In this document: positions 26,526 to 34,827 of the stretch, in pieces
How the letters are laid out: the number at the start of each line of letters is the position of its first letter
Numbering within the stretch: the stretch's first letter is position 1
Assembly (NCBI GenBank): GCA_045576335.1
Contig: JAZNGH010000047.1
Location: 1-64,000 of the forward strand
Direction of reading: 5' to 3'
DNA length: 64,000 nucleotides
DNA from: Scatosoma sp045576335
Lineage (GTDB): Bacteria; Bacillota; Clostridia; Christensenellales; Borkfalkiaceae
The notes under the pieces: model-generated
The model's input: the letters and a program-made list of their open reading frames with translations, nothing else
What the model was told of the DNA's origin: nothing
Databases searched by the model: none
Position numbers and translations under genes: made by a program

Positions 26526-26541
26526 TGAAACGGAGATTATC

Positions 26542-28506
26542 ATGAAAGGTAAATGGATATGGCTCGACGAGAAGATTATCGAAAACACCTACGGAGAATT
26601 TCTCGTTTGCTTTGATTACACGGGTGGTAAAGCGATTTTGGAGATTTCCGCTGATACCGAATATGCGTTTTTTGTCAACGACGCGTTCGTAAACGCAGGA
26701 CAATATGCGGACTTCCCTTGGTATAAGGTGCGCGACAGCCACGATATCACCCATTTTTTGAAAAAAGGCGAAAATCGATTGAAGCTCGTCGTTTGGTATA
26801 AAGGCGATAATAATTTTTGTAACTATGTAAACCGTCCCGCGCTTCGCTTTGAGTTGACCGTGGAAGGACGGCTTGCGGCTTGTTCTTCGGCACAAACCGA
26901 TTGTAAGCTCTGTGGGAATTTTGTCAGCGGCGAGGTGCGGAAGATTGACCGTCAGCTCGGTTATTCGTTCGTGTGGAAAGACGATGACGGCGGGGCGTAT
27001 CATAAGGCGGTCGAGCTTTCCGATATGCCCGAAGAAACGTTTTCCCGTCCGATCGAAAATTTGGAGCTTTTACCTTTCCGTAAAGCGGAAGGGGCAGGTA
27101 GTATCTACGATCTCGGCGAAGAAACGGTCGGCTATCCCTGCGTCGTTTTTCGCGCCCCAAAGGGCGAACGCATCAACGTCGCGTTCGGCGAATGGTTGCG
27201 CGACGGACACGTTCCTCGTTTTTTTCCCAAGCTCACGGACGGTAGAGATTTCTCGTTCGAGCTCGTGGGGAACGGGGAAAGAGCGACGGCGTTCAATCCC
27301 TTGCGGAAGCTTGGCTGTCGCTATCTCGAAGTGACGGGTAATTGCGAGGTTTTCGAGATTGGTTTGATGCCGCTTCGCTATCCGTTTGAGCAAAAACAAA
27401 TTCAAATAAATAACGGGTTGCGTAAACGAATCTATGAAACAGCCGTGAAAACGCTCGAATTGAATGCGTTTGATCATTATTACGACTGTCCTTGGCGAGA
27501 ACAAGCGTTCTGGACGTTGGACGGCAGATTTCAGATGCGCTACGGTTACTATGCGTTCGAGGATACGAGGTATCAGCGCGCCGCGTTGAAGCTTTTGAGC
27601 GAGGAGCGTAGAAAAGACAGACTTATATCTATGGTTGTGCCGTCCTCGTCGGGCGAGGCGATTCCGTCCTTTGCATTGTCCTATGTTATGGCGATGGCGG
27701 AATACGCGGAATTTTCGGGAGATCTTTCGCTTGCCGAGGAATATTTCGGGCGGATGCGGAAACTTCTCAACGAGTACGTGAACCGTATGGAAAACGGACT
27801 TGTGGCATGCTTCGACGGCTTTTGGAATTTCTACGAATGGAACGACCGCCTTTGCGGTAACGGCGGGAAACGCTTTGATGCGGTATTGAACCTGTTGACC
27901 GTATACGCTTTGCAAAAATACCGTTCGCTGTGCGAGAGCCTTGGAAAAGCAGAAGAATCGGTTTGGGCGGACGGTTTGATATGCGGTTTGAAAAAAGAAA
28001 TCCGCAAACGCTTTTACGATCAAGAGGACGGGCTTTTCCGTACCTTTGAGGACGAAAAAGCGTATTCGGAATTGGTCAATTCGTTAGCGGTATTGTGTGA
28101 TGCGTTGGGAAAAGATGAAGCGGAACGCATTTGCGATAAAATGGTAAAGGGCGGCGAAATGATTTCTGCGACGCTTTCCATGACCGCATTCAAATACGAT
28201 GCGCTGCTGAAAACAGATACGTCCAAATATGGCAGCTATATACTCAAGGAGATTGACGATTCGTTTGGGTATATGCTCTCTTGCGGTGCGACTGCCTTTT
28301 GGGAAACACTCAAAGGAGCGGAGGATATGGACGGTGCGGGGAGTCTTTGTCACGGTTGGAGTGCGTTGCCCGTGTACTACTACACACTACTTGGCGCAGT
28401 AAAAACGAAAAAAGCGGAAGAAAAATTCGAAACGGGCGTTTTTGACGATCAGCACGCTGTGGATACAATTGACGGGGAACCCGATTTCCTCTTTGAAAAT
28501 CTTTAA
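26542..28506 (+). CDS. GH78-like (alpha-L-rhamnosidase-type) glycosidase
   Basis: About 654 residues from ATG 26542 (RBS CGGAG 6 bases upstream). The longer frame overlaps the previous gene. An N-terminal beta-sandwich (MKGKWIWLDEK... AFFVNDAFVNAG) is followed by a six-hairpin barrel. The signature NAFDHYYDCPWREQAFW around 310-326 corresponds to DCPQRDER of GH78. Cytoplasmic. GH78 members cleave alpha-rhamnosides, but this divergent group may act on another sugar; the island otherwise points to mannose glycans. Confidence 0.72.
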   Translation: MKGKWIWLDEKIIENTYGEFLVCFDYTGGKAILEISADTEYAFFVNDAFVNAGQYADFPWYKVRDSHDITHFLKKGENRLKLVVWYKGDNNFCNYVNRPALRFELTVEGRLAACSSAQTDCKLCGNFVSGEVRKIDRQLGYSFVWKDDDGGAYHKAVELSDMPEETFSRPIENLELLPFRKAEGAGSIYDLGEETVGYPCVVFRAPKGERINVAFGEWLRDGHVPRFFPKLTDGRDFSFELVGNGERATAFNPLRKLGCRYLEVTGNCEVFEIGLMPLRYPFEQKQIQINNGLRKRIYETAVKTLELNAFDHYYDCPWREQAFWTLDGRFQMRYGYYAFEDTRYQRAALKLLSEERRKDRLISMVVPSSSGEAIPSFALSYVMAMAEYAEFSGDLSLAEEYFGRMRKLLNEYVNRMENGLVACFDGFWNFYEWNDRLCGNGGKRFDAVLNLLTVYALQKYRSLCESLGKAEESVWADGLICGLKKEIRKRFYDQEDGLFRTFEDEKAYSELVNSLAVLCDALGKDEAERICDKMVKGGEMISATLSMTAFKYDALLKTDTSKYGSYILKEIDDSFGYMLSCGATAFWETLKGAEDMDGAGSLCHGWSALPVYYYTLLGAVKTKKAEEKFETGVFDDQHAVDTIDGEPDFLFENL

Positions 28507-28517
28507 CGGAGAAAGGT

Positions 28518-30563
28518 ATGCGATATCTCGACTACGTAAACGTAAAACAAGGTACGGCTTCTGAACGGCGATTTTCCCATGGGAATACATTGCCGCTCAC
28601 GACGTTGCCGCATGGAAGAACGATGTTTGCGCCGCAAACGAACGGTGGGCGTGGGAATTGGTTTTATCATCCAAGCGACAGAAGCTTCGAAGGGGTCAGG
28701 CTTACACATCAGGCAAGTCCTTGGGTAGGCGATTGGTCTTATCTTTGTTTTACGCCGCAAAGCGAAAAATTGACGGCGAGCGGATTTTTCGGTTGGTCAG
28801 GCTTTAAGCCCGAAAAAGCGGAGCTTGCACCGCATTATATGCACGTAAAATTACTTCGTCATAGGACGCAATTTTCGCTTGCACCCACCGATAGCGGCGC
28901 AATCATGACGGTAGAGGTGGGCGAGAGCGTGAAAAATCCCTTGTTTGCGATAATTCCCGCCGATTTCCAAACACAATACCGTGTGGACGTAAAGGCGAGG
29001 AGGATCACGGGCTACACTTGCTCTTATACCGCTGCGCCTTATCGCGACGATTTCAAGATGTATTTCGTTTTTGCGTTTGACACGGAAATTTCGGGAGAAT
29101 CCTACGAAAAAGTAGGAGAGAAAGCCCGAGCCGTTGCCGTTCGCGTCGCAAACAGAAGGTATAATGTCCGTATTGCAACCTCGTTTATAAGTGCAGAACA
29201 AGCGGAGCTGAATTTACAAAGGGAGTTGGAAAACAAGAGCTTTTCTATCGTAAAGGAAGATGCCGCGATGGCATGGGAAAGCTTGCTGCGGCGTATCGAG
29301 ATCGAAGCAGACGAAAAAACAATGCGTACTTTCTATACGTGTATGTATCGTGCGTTTGTATTTCCAAACCGTTTTTACGAAACAGACGAAACGGGCGAGG
29401 CTTGGCACGTTGAGCCTGAAAGCGGCGCGATCAAACGGGGCGTTAGCTACACGAATAACGGTTTTTGGGATACGTATAGGACTGTCTATCCGTTTTATTC
29501 GTTGGTTTGCCCCGAGAAAGTGAACGAAATCTTGGAGGGGTATTTGAATGTTTACGACGACGTGGGGGCTTTGCCCAGATGGCTTACGCCGTCGGAATTT
29601 AACTGTATGCCGGGAACCTTGATTGAGGCGGTGTTTGCCGATGCGATCGTAAAAGATCTGCTTACGCCCGACAATGCTCGTCGTGCTTTGAATGCGATGG
29701 TGACCAATTCCAAACGTCTTTCCGAGGGGCGGCGTATCGCGCGTAAGTGTGTTACTGAATACGAGAAATTGGGGTACGTACCCTACGACAAGTGCGCCGA
29801 GAGCGTAAACGAGACGTTGGACAGCGCGTATGGAGATTTCTGTATAGCAACGGTTGCCCAAAAGCTCGGGGAAAGGGAGCTTGCGAAAAAGTACGCCCGT
29901 TCGGCGGGGAATTACAAGAATTTGTTTGATCTCCGTTATGGCTGTATGCGCGGTAAGGATAGCGACGGTGCTTTTCGCGACGAGGTGTTCGACACATTCG
30001 CTTGGGGCAGAGATTACACGGAGGGCAGCTCTTGGCAAGCGAGCTTTTCCGTTCCGCACGATTATGCGGGACTTGCCGAATTGTACGGCGGCAAGGAACA
30101 GTTTTTGAATAAGATAGACGAGTTGTTTTCAAGCGAGCCGAAATACGCGCTCGGCGGCTATGCGTTAGAAATTCACGAGATGACGGAGCTTGCCGCGGTG
30201 AATTTTGGACAATGCGCGATTTCCAATCAACCCTCGTTCCATATTCCCTTTCTCTATGCGGAATTCGGCGACAAGGAAAAAACGCACGAAATCGTTAAAC
30301 GTATGAGCGAGGAAGTATTTTCTTTCGACGAAAACGGCTTTCCGGGTGACGAGGACAACGGCTCGATGGCTTGTTGGTATATTTTTGCGACGCTTGGATT
30401 TTATCCGACTTGCCCGGGAAAAACGTCGTTTACGGTCAGCGGTGAGCAAGTGAAAAAAGCAACGCTTCATACGAACGGAAAAAGCGTGAATTTATCAGAT
30501 AAGCTCGTAAACAAGAATAAGATTGATTATTTTGAACTTGTGAAAGAAGAAGAAAAGGATTGA
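28518..30563 (+). CDS. GH92 alpha-mannosidase
   Basis: 681 residues, cytoplasmic (no signal peptide, unlike many Bacteroides GH92 enzymes), RBS GGAGAAAGG. Family features: DYVNVKQGT and GNTLPLTTLPHG at the N-terminus, NNGFWDTYRTVYP around residue 314, and GDEDNGSMACWYIFATLGFYP near 610, which matches the calcium/catalytic region GxDDxGxMSAWY. GH92 enzymes are calcium-dependent inverting exo-alpha-mannosidases. Together with GH38 this gives two mechanistically different mannosidases in one operon, a strong pointer to mannose-rich glycans. Confidence 0.93.
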   Translation: MRYLDYVNVKQGTASERRFSHGNTLPLTTLPHGRTMFAPQTNGGRGNWFYHPSDRSFEGVRLTHQASPWVGDWSYLCFTPQSEKLTASGFFGWSGFKPEKAELAPHYMHVKLLRHRTQFSLAPTDSGAIMTVEVGESVKNPLFAIIPADFQTQYRVDVKARRITGYTCSYTAAPYRDDFKMYFVFAFDTEISGESYEKVGEKARAVAVRVANRRYNVRIATSFISAEQAELNLQRELENKSFSIVKEDAAMAWESLLRRIEIEADEKTMRTFYTCMYRAFVFPNRFYETDETGEAWHVEPESGAIKRGVSYTNNGFWDTYRTVYPFYSLVCPEKVNEILEGYLNVYDDVGALPRWLTPSEFNCMPGTLIEAVFADAIVKDLLTPDNARRALNAMVTNSKRLSEGRRIARKCVTEYEKLGYVPYDKCAESVNETLDSAYGDFCIATVAQKLGERELAKKYARSAGNYKNLFDLRYGCMRGKDSDGAFRDEVFDTFAWGRDYTEGSSWQASFSVPHDYAGLAELYGGKEQFLNKIDELFSSEPKYALGGYALEIHEMTELAAVNFGQCAISNQPSFHIPFLYAEFGDKEKTHEIVKRMSEEVFSFDENGFPGDEDNGSMACWYIFATLGFYPTCPGKTSFTVSGEQVKKATLHTNGKSVNLSDKLVNKNKIDYFELVKEEEKD

Positions 30564-30707
30564 AAAAATCTTTTATCTCGCCGTACGAGCACGTTCGTCA
30601 CGCTGAAAAACTGTGCGTTGGAAAACGTTACGGTGAACGGATCAAACTTAACCCTATGATTAAGGTTAGTTGAAAATATAAAAAAACATAAAACAAGGAG
30701 TAAAAAA
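30564..30707 (+). other. Intergenic stretch before the GH4 gene
   Basis: 143 bases. In frame after the GH92 stop there is a short run (TFVTLKNCALENVTVNGSNL) that looks like a protein tail, perhaps a degenerate C-terminus, but with no start. A weak hairpin (TTAACC / GGTTAA) lies at 30649-30668. A TTGAAA box at 30673 has no good -10 partner. The RBS AAGGAG for the next gene is at its end. Confidence 0.35.
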
Positions 30708-32018
30708 ATGAAGATCACTTTTTTGGGTGCAGGCAGTACTTGCTTTGCAAAGAACGTATTGGGCGATTGCCTTTTGGCGGAGGGGTTACCCGAGTTTGAT
30801 ATCGCACTTTTGGATATAGATGCGGAACGGCTTGAAGAATCCTACGTGCTGATTTGCGCGCTTCGCGATAAGTATAAGCCCGCTGTCAAGGTAAAGAAAT
30901 ACCTCGCGACAGACGATAAGCAAACGGAGGAAGCGTTCGCGGGTGCGACTTACGTCGTCAACGCTATACAAGTCGGCGGTTACGAGCCTTGTACCGTCAC
31001 CGATTTCGATATTCCCAAGAAATACGGTTTGCGTCAGACGATTGCAGACACGCTCGGTATCGGCGGTATTTTTCGCGGACTTCGTACGATTCCCGTTATG
31101 AAAAAATACGCGGACGTAATGGAAAAGGTGTGCCCGAACGTTCTGTTCCTCAACTATACCAACCCCATGAGTATTCTTTCGGGCTATATGCAACGAAATA
31201 CGAAAATTAGAACGGTAGGGCTTTGTCACTCCTGTCAGGTGGTCGTTTCGGGAATCAACGCGTCGCTTGGACTTGAAGAGCTGCATGATGCGAAGTTTAC
31301 GCTCGCGGGTATTAACCACATGTGTTGGCTGTTGACCTTGCAGGATAAGGACGGTAACGATTTGTATCCGTTGTTCAAAAAGCGTTTCAACGAGGTTAAA
31401 CCCGAGTGGGATCTTGTGCGTCTTGAAATGATGAACCGTTTTGGCTATTATAACACCGAATCGAGCGAGCATACGGCGGAATATCATCCGTATTTTATCA
31501 AGAAAGACCATCCCGAGCTTATCGAGAGATTTAATATCCCTCTCGACGAATATCCCCGCCGTTGCGTCAGTCAGATCAAAGGCTGGAAGGAGCTCAAGGA
31601 AAAAATTATGCTGCCCGAAAACGTGGTGCACGAGCGTAGCCGCGAATACGCTTCCCGTATCATCGAGGCTTGCGAAACGGGCGTACCGTACAAGATTTAC
31701 GGTAACGTACAAAACACGAATCTCATCACCAATCTTCCGCCGAACGCTTGCGTGGAAGTACCGATTATGATTGATAAGAACGGCTTGAATCCTTGTCACG
31801 TGGGGGCACTTCCCGATCAGCTTGCGGGCTTGAATGCACAGCATATCGCCGTACATAATATGACGATCAAGGCAGCAGAAACGCTGAAAAAAGATTATAT
31901 CTATCAAGCGGCGTATCTCGATCCGCACACGCGCGATCAGCTCACGTTTGATGAAATCAAGGCACTTTGTGACGATTTGATCGAAGCGCACGCTGCTTGG
32001 CTTCCTAAATTTGAGTAA
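30708..32018 (+). CDS. GH4 family glycosidase (alpha-galactosidase/glucosidase type)
   Basis: 436 residues, RBS AAGGAG. NAD-binding GAGST at 7-11; LDID near 38-41 binds the cofactor. IQVGGYEP, TNPMS (~150), GLCHS (~170) with the metal-binding Cys-His, and NHMCW (~203) are the GH4 landmarks. GH4 enzymes hydrolyse glycosides by NAD-dependent oxidation-elimination with a divalent metal. The subgroup looks like MelA/AglA, acting on unphosphorylated sugars. Cytoplasmic. Confidence 0.92.
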   Translation: MKITFLGAGSTCFAKNVLGDCLLAEGLPEFDIALLDIDAERLEESYVLICALRDKYKPAVKVKKYLATDDKQTEEAFAGATYVVNAIQVGGYEPCTVTDFDIPKKYGLRQTIADTLGIGGIFRGLRTIPVMKKYADVMEKVCPNVLFLNYTNPMSILSGYMQRNTKIRTVGLCHSCQVVVSGINASLGLEELHDAKFTLAGINHMCWLLTLQDKDGNDLYPLFKKRFNEVKPEWDLVRLEMMNRFGYYNTESSEHTAEYHPYFIKKDHPELIERFNIPLDEYPRRCVSQIKGWKELKEKIMLPENVVHERSREYASRIIEACETGVPYKIYGNVQNTNLITNLPPNACVEVPIMIDKNGLNPCHVGALPDQLAGLNAQHIAVHNMTIKAAETLKKDYIYQAAYLDPHTRDQLTFDEIKALCDDLIEAHAAWLPKFE

Positions 32019-32031
32019 AAAAGAGGAATGT

Positions 32032-32805
32032 ATGAATAAAAAAGTAATTTTATTCTCGATTGACGGTATGCGTTCCGACGGGCTTAAAGCGTGTGGGCAT
32101 CCGTTTGTAAAGGAACTGGAAAAGAGATGCGCGTATACTTATTCGGCAAGTTCGATGAATCCGTCTGTTACCTTACCTTGTCATTTTTCGATGACGCACT
32201 CGGTGACACCGCAACGCCACGGTATTTTAACCAATACCTACATTCCGCAAGTTCGTCCCGTAAAAGGACTTTTTGAGCTTATTGCCGAGAATCGCGGAGT
32301 AAACGCTTTCTTCTACGGCTGGGAACCGTTGCGCGATATTGCTTTACCTGGTGCGCTTAAATTTGCGACCTACGTAAACGCTTATATGCAAGAAAGCGGG
32401 GATACGGTGCTTACCAACGAGTGTATTAAGCTTGTCCGTGAGCACAAACCCGACTTTGTTTTCCTTTACCAAGTCGAAACCGATGAAAAAGGCGGTCACG
32501 ACAATGGGTTTATGAGTAAGCCTTACCTTGAGCGTATATCTATCGCAATCGACAACGTAAAGCGCGTTATGGACGAATTTGGAGATGAGTACTCTTTCGT
32601 TTTGATGGCTGACCATGGCGGACACGACCGCGCGCACGGTACCAATCTGCCTGAAGATATGACCGTTCCATTTTTCTTTTGTGGGGACGATTTTATCCCC
32701 GGTGAAATCAATAAGCCTCTATCTTTGCTCGATATAGCGCCTACTATCGTTAAGGTGCTTGGCATTATACCCGATGACGACTGGGAAGGTTCTCCCGTAT
32801 TTTAG
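32032..32805 (+). CDS. Alkaline phosphatase superfamily phosphodiesterase (NPP-like)
   Basis: 257 residues from ATG 32032 (AGAGGA just upstream); a longer frame overlaps the GH4 gene by 8 bases. Metal site: Asp11 in SIDGMRSD, Thr47 as nucleophile (NPSVTLPCHF, then PQRHGI), DEKGGHD, and ADHGGHDRAHG. A Thr nucleophile and the lack of a C-x-P-S-R sequence indicate an NPP-type phosphodiesterase and not a sulfatase. Cytoplasmic. In a mannosidase operon it could remove phosphodiester substituents from glycans, but this is inference. Last gene of the island before the right-hand tRNA-Ser half. Confidence 0.85.
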   Translation: MNKKVILFSIDGMRSDGLKACGHPFVKELEKRCAYTYSASSMNPSVTLPCHFSMTHSVTPQRHGILTNTYIPQVRPVKGLFELIAENRGVNAFFYGWEPLRDIALPGALKFATYVNAYMQESGDTVLTNECIKLVREHKPDFVFLYQVETDEKGGHDNGFMSKPYLERISIAIDNVKRVMDEFGDEYSFVLMADHGGHDRAHGTNLPEDMTVPFFFCGDDFIPGEINKPLSLLDIAPTIVKVLGIIPDDDWEGSPVF

Positions 32806-32879
32806 GTGATTTTTCAAAACATTTTTTCATCTCAAAAAGGGAATATCTGTATACGAAAATCCCAAAAAATTAAAATTTC

Positions 32880-32937
32880 TTCGAAACCGTGTTATGCAGG
32901 AATGTATACAGGAGTTCAAATCTCCTTCTCTGCGCCA
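32880..32937 (+). repeat. tRNA-Ser(CGA) 3' half, attachment-site remnant (right copy)
   Basis: Same extent as the left copy: anticodon loop TTCGAAA (CGA at 32882-32884), long variable arm, T-arm AGGAG / CTCCT, acceptor TCTCTGC, discriminator G, and CCA at 32935-32937. The T-stem differs from the left copy at two base pairs, both changed on both strands, so each copy derives from a separately evolving functional tRNA. No 5' half is present. Confidence 0.8.
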
Positions 32938-33222
32938 AAAGCCAAAAACACCCCCTTTGTGAAGTGAACCCCAAAGTTTAGACAAACTTTTGGAGGTGCA
33001 TATCACAATGCTACGCCATCAAAAGTTAAACAAAACTTTTAAGGGCGTAATTTTATGAAAAGAAAGAAGGAATAGAATACAGAATATCTGTTATACTAGT
33101 TTAGCTTATAAACGAGAAATAGATATAAATGAGAAGAAAATCTAAAATCGAATATTTGGGTTGTAGTTTGGTGGATGTTACGCAATCCCTTATAAATAAA
33201 GGGGTTTTGAAGCCCTTGACGG
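32938..33222. other. Non-coding scar between the right-hand tRNA halves
   Basis: No gene seen. 32961-33000 (TGAAGTGAACCCC, then the palindrome AAAGTTT agac AAACTTT at 32973-32990) resembles the outer end of IS3/IS150-type elements. A second palindrome (AAAAGTT / AACTTTT, 33021-33040) follows. The rest is AT-rich. Probably the ruin of a small mobile element. Confidence 0.35.
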
Positions 33223-33247
33223 GGTTCAAGTCTGGCCAGTAGCTCCA
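33223..33247 (+). repeat. tRNA-Thr 3' end, attachment-site remnant (right copy)
   Basis: 25 bases identical to 1104-1128 except one C/T. The T-loop, the acceptor strand and CCA are present. The T-stem 5' strand (CGGGG) no longer pairs with the 3' strand (CTGGC), so this copy is a decayed fragment. It marks the border with core genes. Confidence 0.75.
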
Positions 33248-33248
33248 A

Positions 33249-33278
33249 AAAAACGGTTGGCTATGCCAACCGTTTTTT
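33249..33278 (+). terminator. Bidirectional rho-independent terminator
   Basis: A perfect 13-bp stem (33249-33261 with 33265-33277) with a TAT loop, with A-run and T-run on the two sides. It ends the old tRNA-Thr transcript and also the tmcAL transcript from the other strand. Confidence 0.88.
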
Positions 33279-33294
33279 AATGCTTTTGAAGTAA

Positions 33295-34437
33295 TTATAT
33301 AATAATATTTTCTTTTTGGGCGGAAGGGTATAATAGCGCATATACCTTTTCGGCGAAAAGGTCGCTTTCATAACATTTCCGCGCGATCCCGTTCAATTGC
33401 TCCTCGTCGTGCGCGCGTAATAGTAAAGGAAATGCACTTTCACTCAACGCGCTTAAAATCTCGCTACGCTCTTTTTTGACGGCTAATACGCGGAGATATA
33501 AGGGGGAAAGTAAACTTTCACGGACGAGCGTTTCGTCGATATTTAACAGGTTTTGTAAAGCGATACGTCGTATACGCGAGGCGGTATATCTTGCCGAGGT
33601 CAAAGAAGAAATAAGGGGTTCGTTCGTTTCGGCTACGTGTTTGAAAGCGTTTTCCAAACCCTCCGTACAATCGAGAATGCGCGCGATATCTTGCGGGGGA
33701 CGCGTTAAAATTGCATATTTTTCAAGCGTTTCCAAGTGGTCGCTCAATTTAGTCGGCAAGTCTTTTTCCACGTAGTGGGGGAGATTGCCGTTCACGCTTT
33801 CGCTCCGTTCAATTGCGCCGCGAATGGCGGAAGCGGAAGAGAAATTTTCTTGCATTTTCCCGTCCGAATACCCCGCGCCCATACGCTGAACGGGCAATAT
33901 ATCTATATCTGCCTGTAAGGATAAAATGGCTTTCGTATATTCAAGCCCCAAAATATTATTCGGCGAGGAAAATATATCCAAGGGAATAAATCCCGCGTAA
34001 GCACGCGCTCTGGCTTTTGCGTAACTCACGCCCGAACGTATTTCCTTTTTGATTTTTTCGGATACGGCTTGCGGTTCTTCGCATAAATAACGTGCAGCGG
34101 AAACAAAAGTCAATTTATCCGCATTTTCTGCACCGAAGCAAAGCGTTTTCACGGCGGGGATAGAAGCAAGAAGATGAATTGCGCCTTTTGCAAAAAGCTC
34201 GGCGTTTGCGGTAGCAAAAGGAGTGGGGAGTTCAATTACAATATCCGCTCCCGCGGCAACGGCGTGTCTGGCTCGAACAAACTTGTTGAGTATTGCCGCC
34301 TCGCCGCGCTGTACGAAATTTCCGCTCATAAGACATACGACGGCATCCGCACCCGAAAGCTCCCGCGCGGCGTTTAATTGCCATAAATGTCCGTTATGAA
34401 AAGGATTGTATTCGCAAATAATGGCGCAAATTTTCAT
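33295..34437 (-). CDS. tmcAL: tRNA(Met) cytidine acetate ligase
   Basis: 380 residues. N-terminal nucleotidyltransferase-type motif CEYNPFHNGH (8-17) with HxGH, followed by LMSGNFVQRGEAA, both typical of TmcAL (formerly YlbM/DUF795), which uses acetate and ATP to make N4-acetylcytidine at the wobble base of elongator tRNA-Met. Length matches the family (~400). RBS GGGAA precedes ATG. First conserved chromosomal gene after the island, on the opposite strand. Confidence 0.93.
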   Translation of the reverse strand: MKICAIICEYNPFHNGHLWQLNAARELSGADAVVCLMSGNFVQRGEAAILNKFVRARHAVAAGADIVIELPTPFATANAELFAKGAIHLLASIPAVKTLCFGAENADKLTFVSAARYLCEEPQAVSEKIKKEIRSGVSYAKARARAYAGFIPLDIFSSPNNILGLEYTKAILSLQADIDILPVQRMGAGYSDGKMQENFSSASAIRGAIERSESVNGNLPHYVEKDLPTKLSDHLETLEKYAILTRPPQDIARILDCTEGLENAFKHVAETNEPLISSLTSARYTASRIRRIALQNLLNIDETLVRESLLSPLYLRVLAVKKERSEILSALSESAFPLLLRAHDEEQLNGIARKCYESDLFAEKVYALLYPSAQKENIII

Positions 34438-34454
34438 TTTGTTTCCCGTTTTCC

Positions 34455-34483
34455 TTTACTTTGAAAAAAATGTGTGCTATAAT
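34455..34483 (+). promoter_or_regulatory. Promoter, probably ancestral for pta
   Basis: TTTACT at 34455-34460, a 17-bp spacer and a consensus TATAAT at 34478-34483 pointing right. The MITE-like element begins 6 bases after the -10 box and now separates it from pta. Confidence 0.55.
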
Positions 34484-34488
34484 TAGAG

Positions 34489-34765
34489 TAACCAGTTCAA
34501 TATAATCCACACCCGCGCAAAAGGCGTCTTTTTAGCGTCTTACGCCAAATGCGCCCTTATAGTACGCGAGTACGATTGCGGTCGCCTTTGACAAAATCCA
34601 TCTAAAAATACGCTCTTTTGCGTGCGAGCAATTTTCAGTAGGCGAATTTTAGGCAGATATAAGGCGAAAGCTGTAGCCAAACCCGACGGTTTGGCAAGGT
34701 TTTTAACGCAATATGCGGCAAAATTCGCCACTCAAAATCGGGTTTGGATTATATTGAATTGGTTA
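34489..34765. mobile_element. MITE-like element with 27-bp terminal inverted repeats
   Basis: 277 bp bounded by inverted repeats 34489-34515 and 34739-34765 that match at 25 of 27 positions (the core is AATTCAATATAATCC or the AGTTCAATATAATCC variant). The element begins and ends with TA, compatible with the TA target of Tc1/mariner-IS630 relatives. It encodes no protein. Inside are a perfect 8-bp hairpin (GCCAAACC / GGTTTGGC, about 34676-34695) and diverged inverted segments, so as RNA it would fold strongly. Confidence 0.75.
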
Positions 34766-34827
34766 ACGTGTTAAAAATATTATACACGAAAAGAAAAAAT
34801 AAATAAAGCGTTTTCAAGAGGTAAATT

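Noticed and set aside
30582..30660. Possible beta-helix protein tail after the GH92 stop
   Set aside because: The in-frame sequence looks protein-like, but it has no start and is short; a truncated extension of GH92 cannot be shown.
32961..33040. IS3-family insertion sequence
   Set aside because: Only an end-like sequence and two short palindromes are seen; no transposase frame and no second end, so it is at most a remnant.
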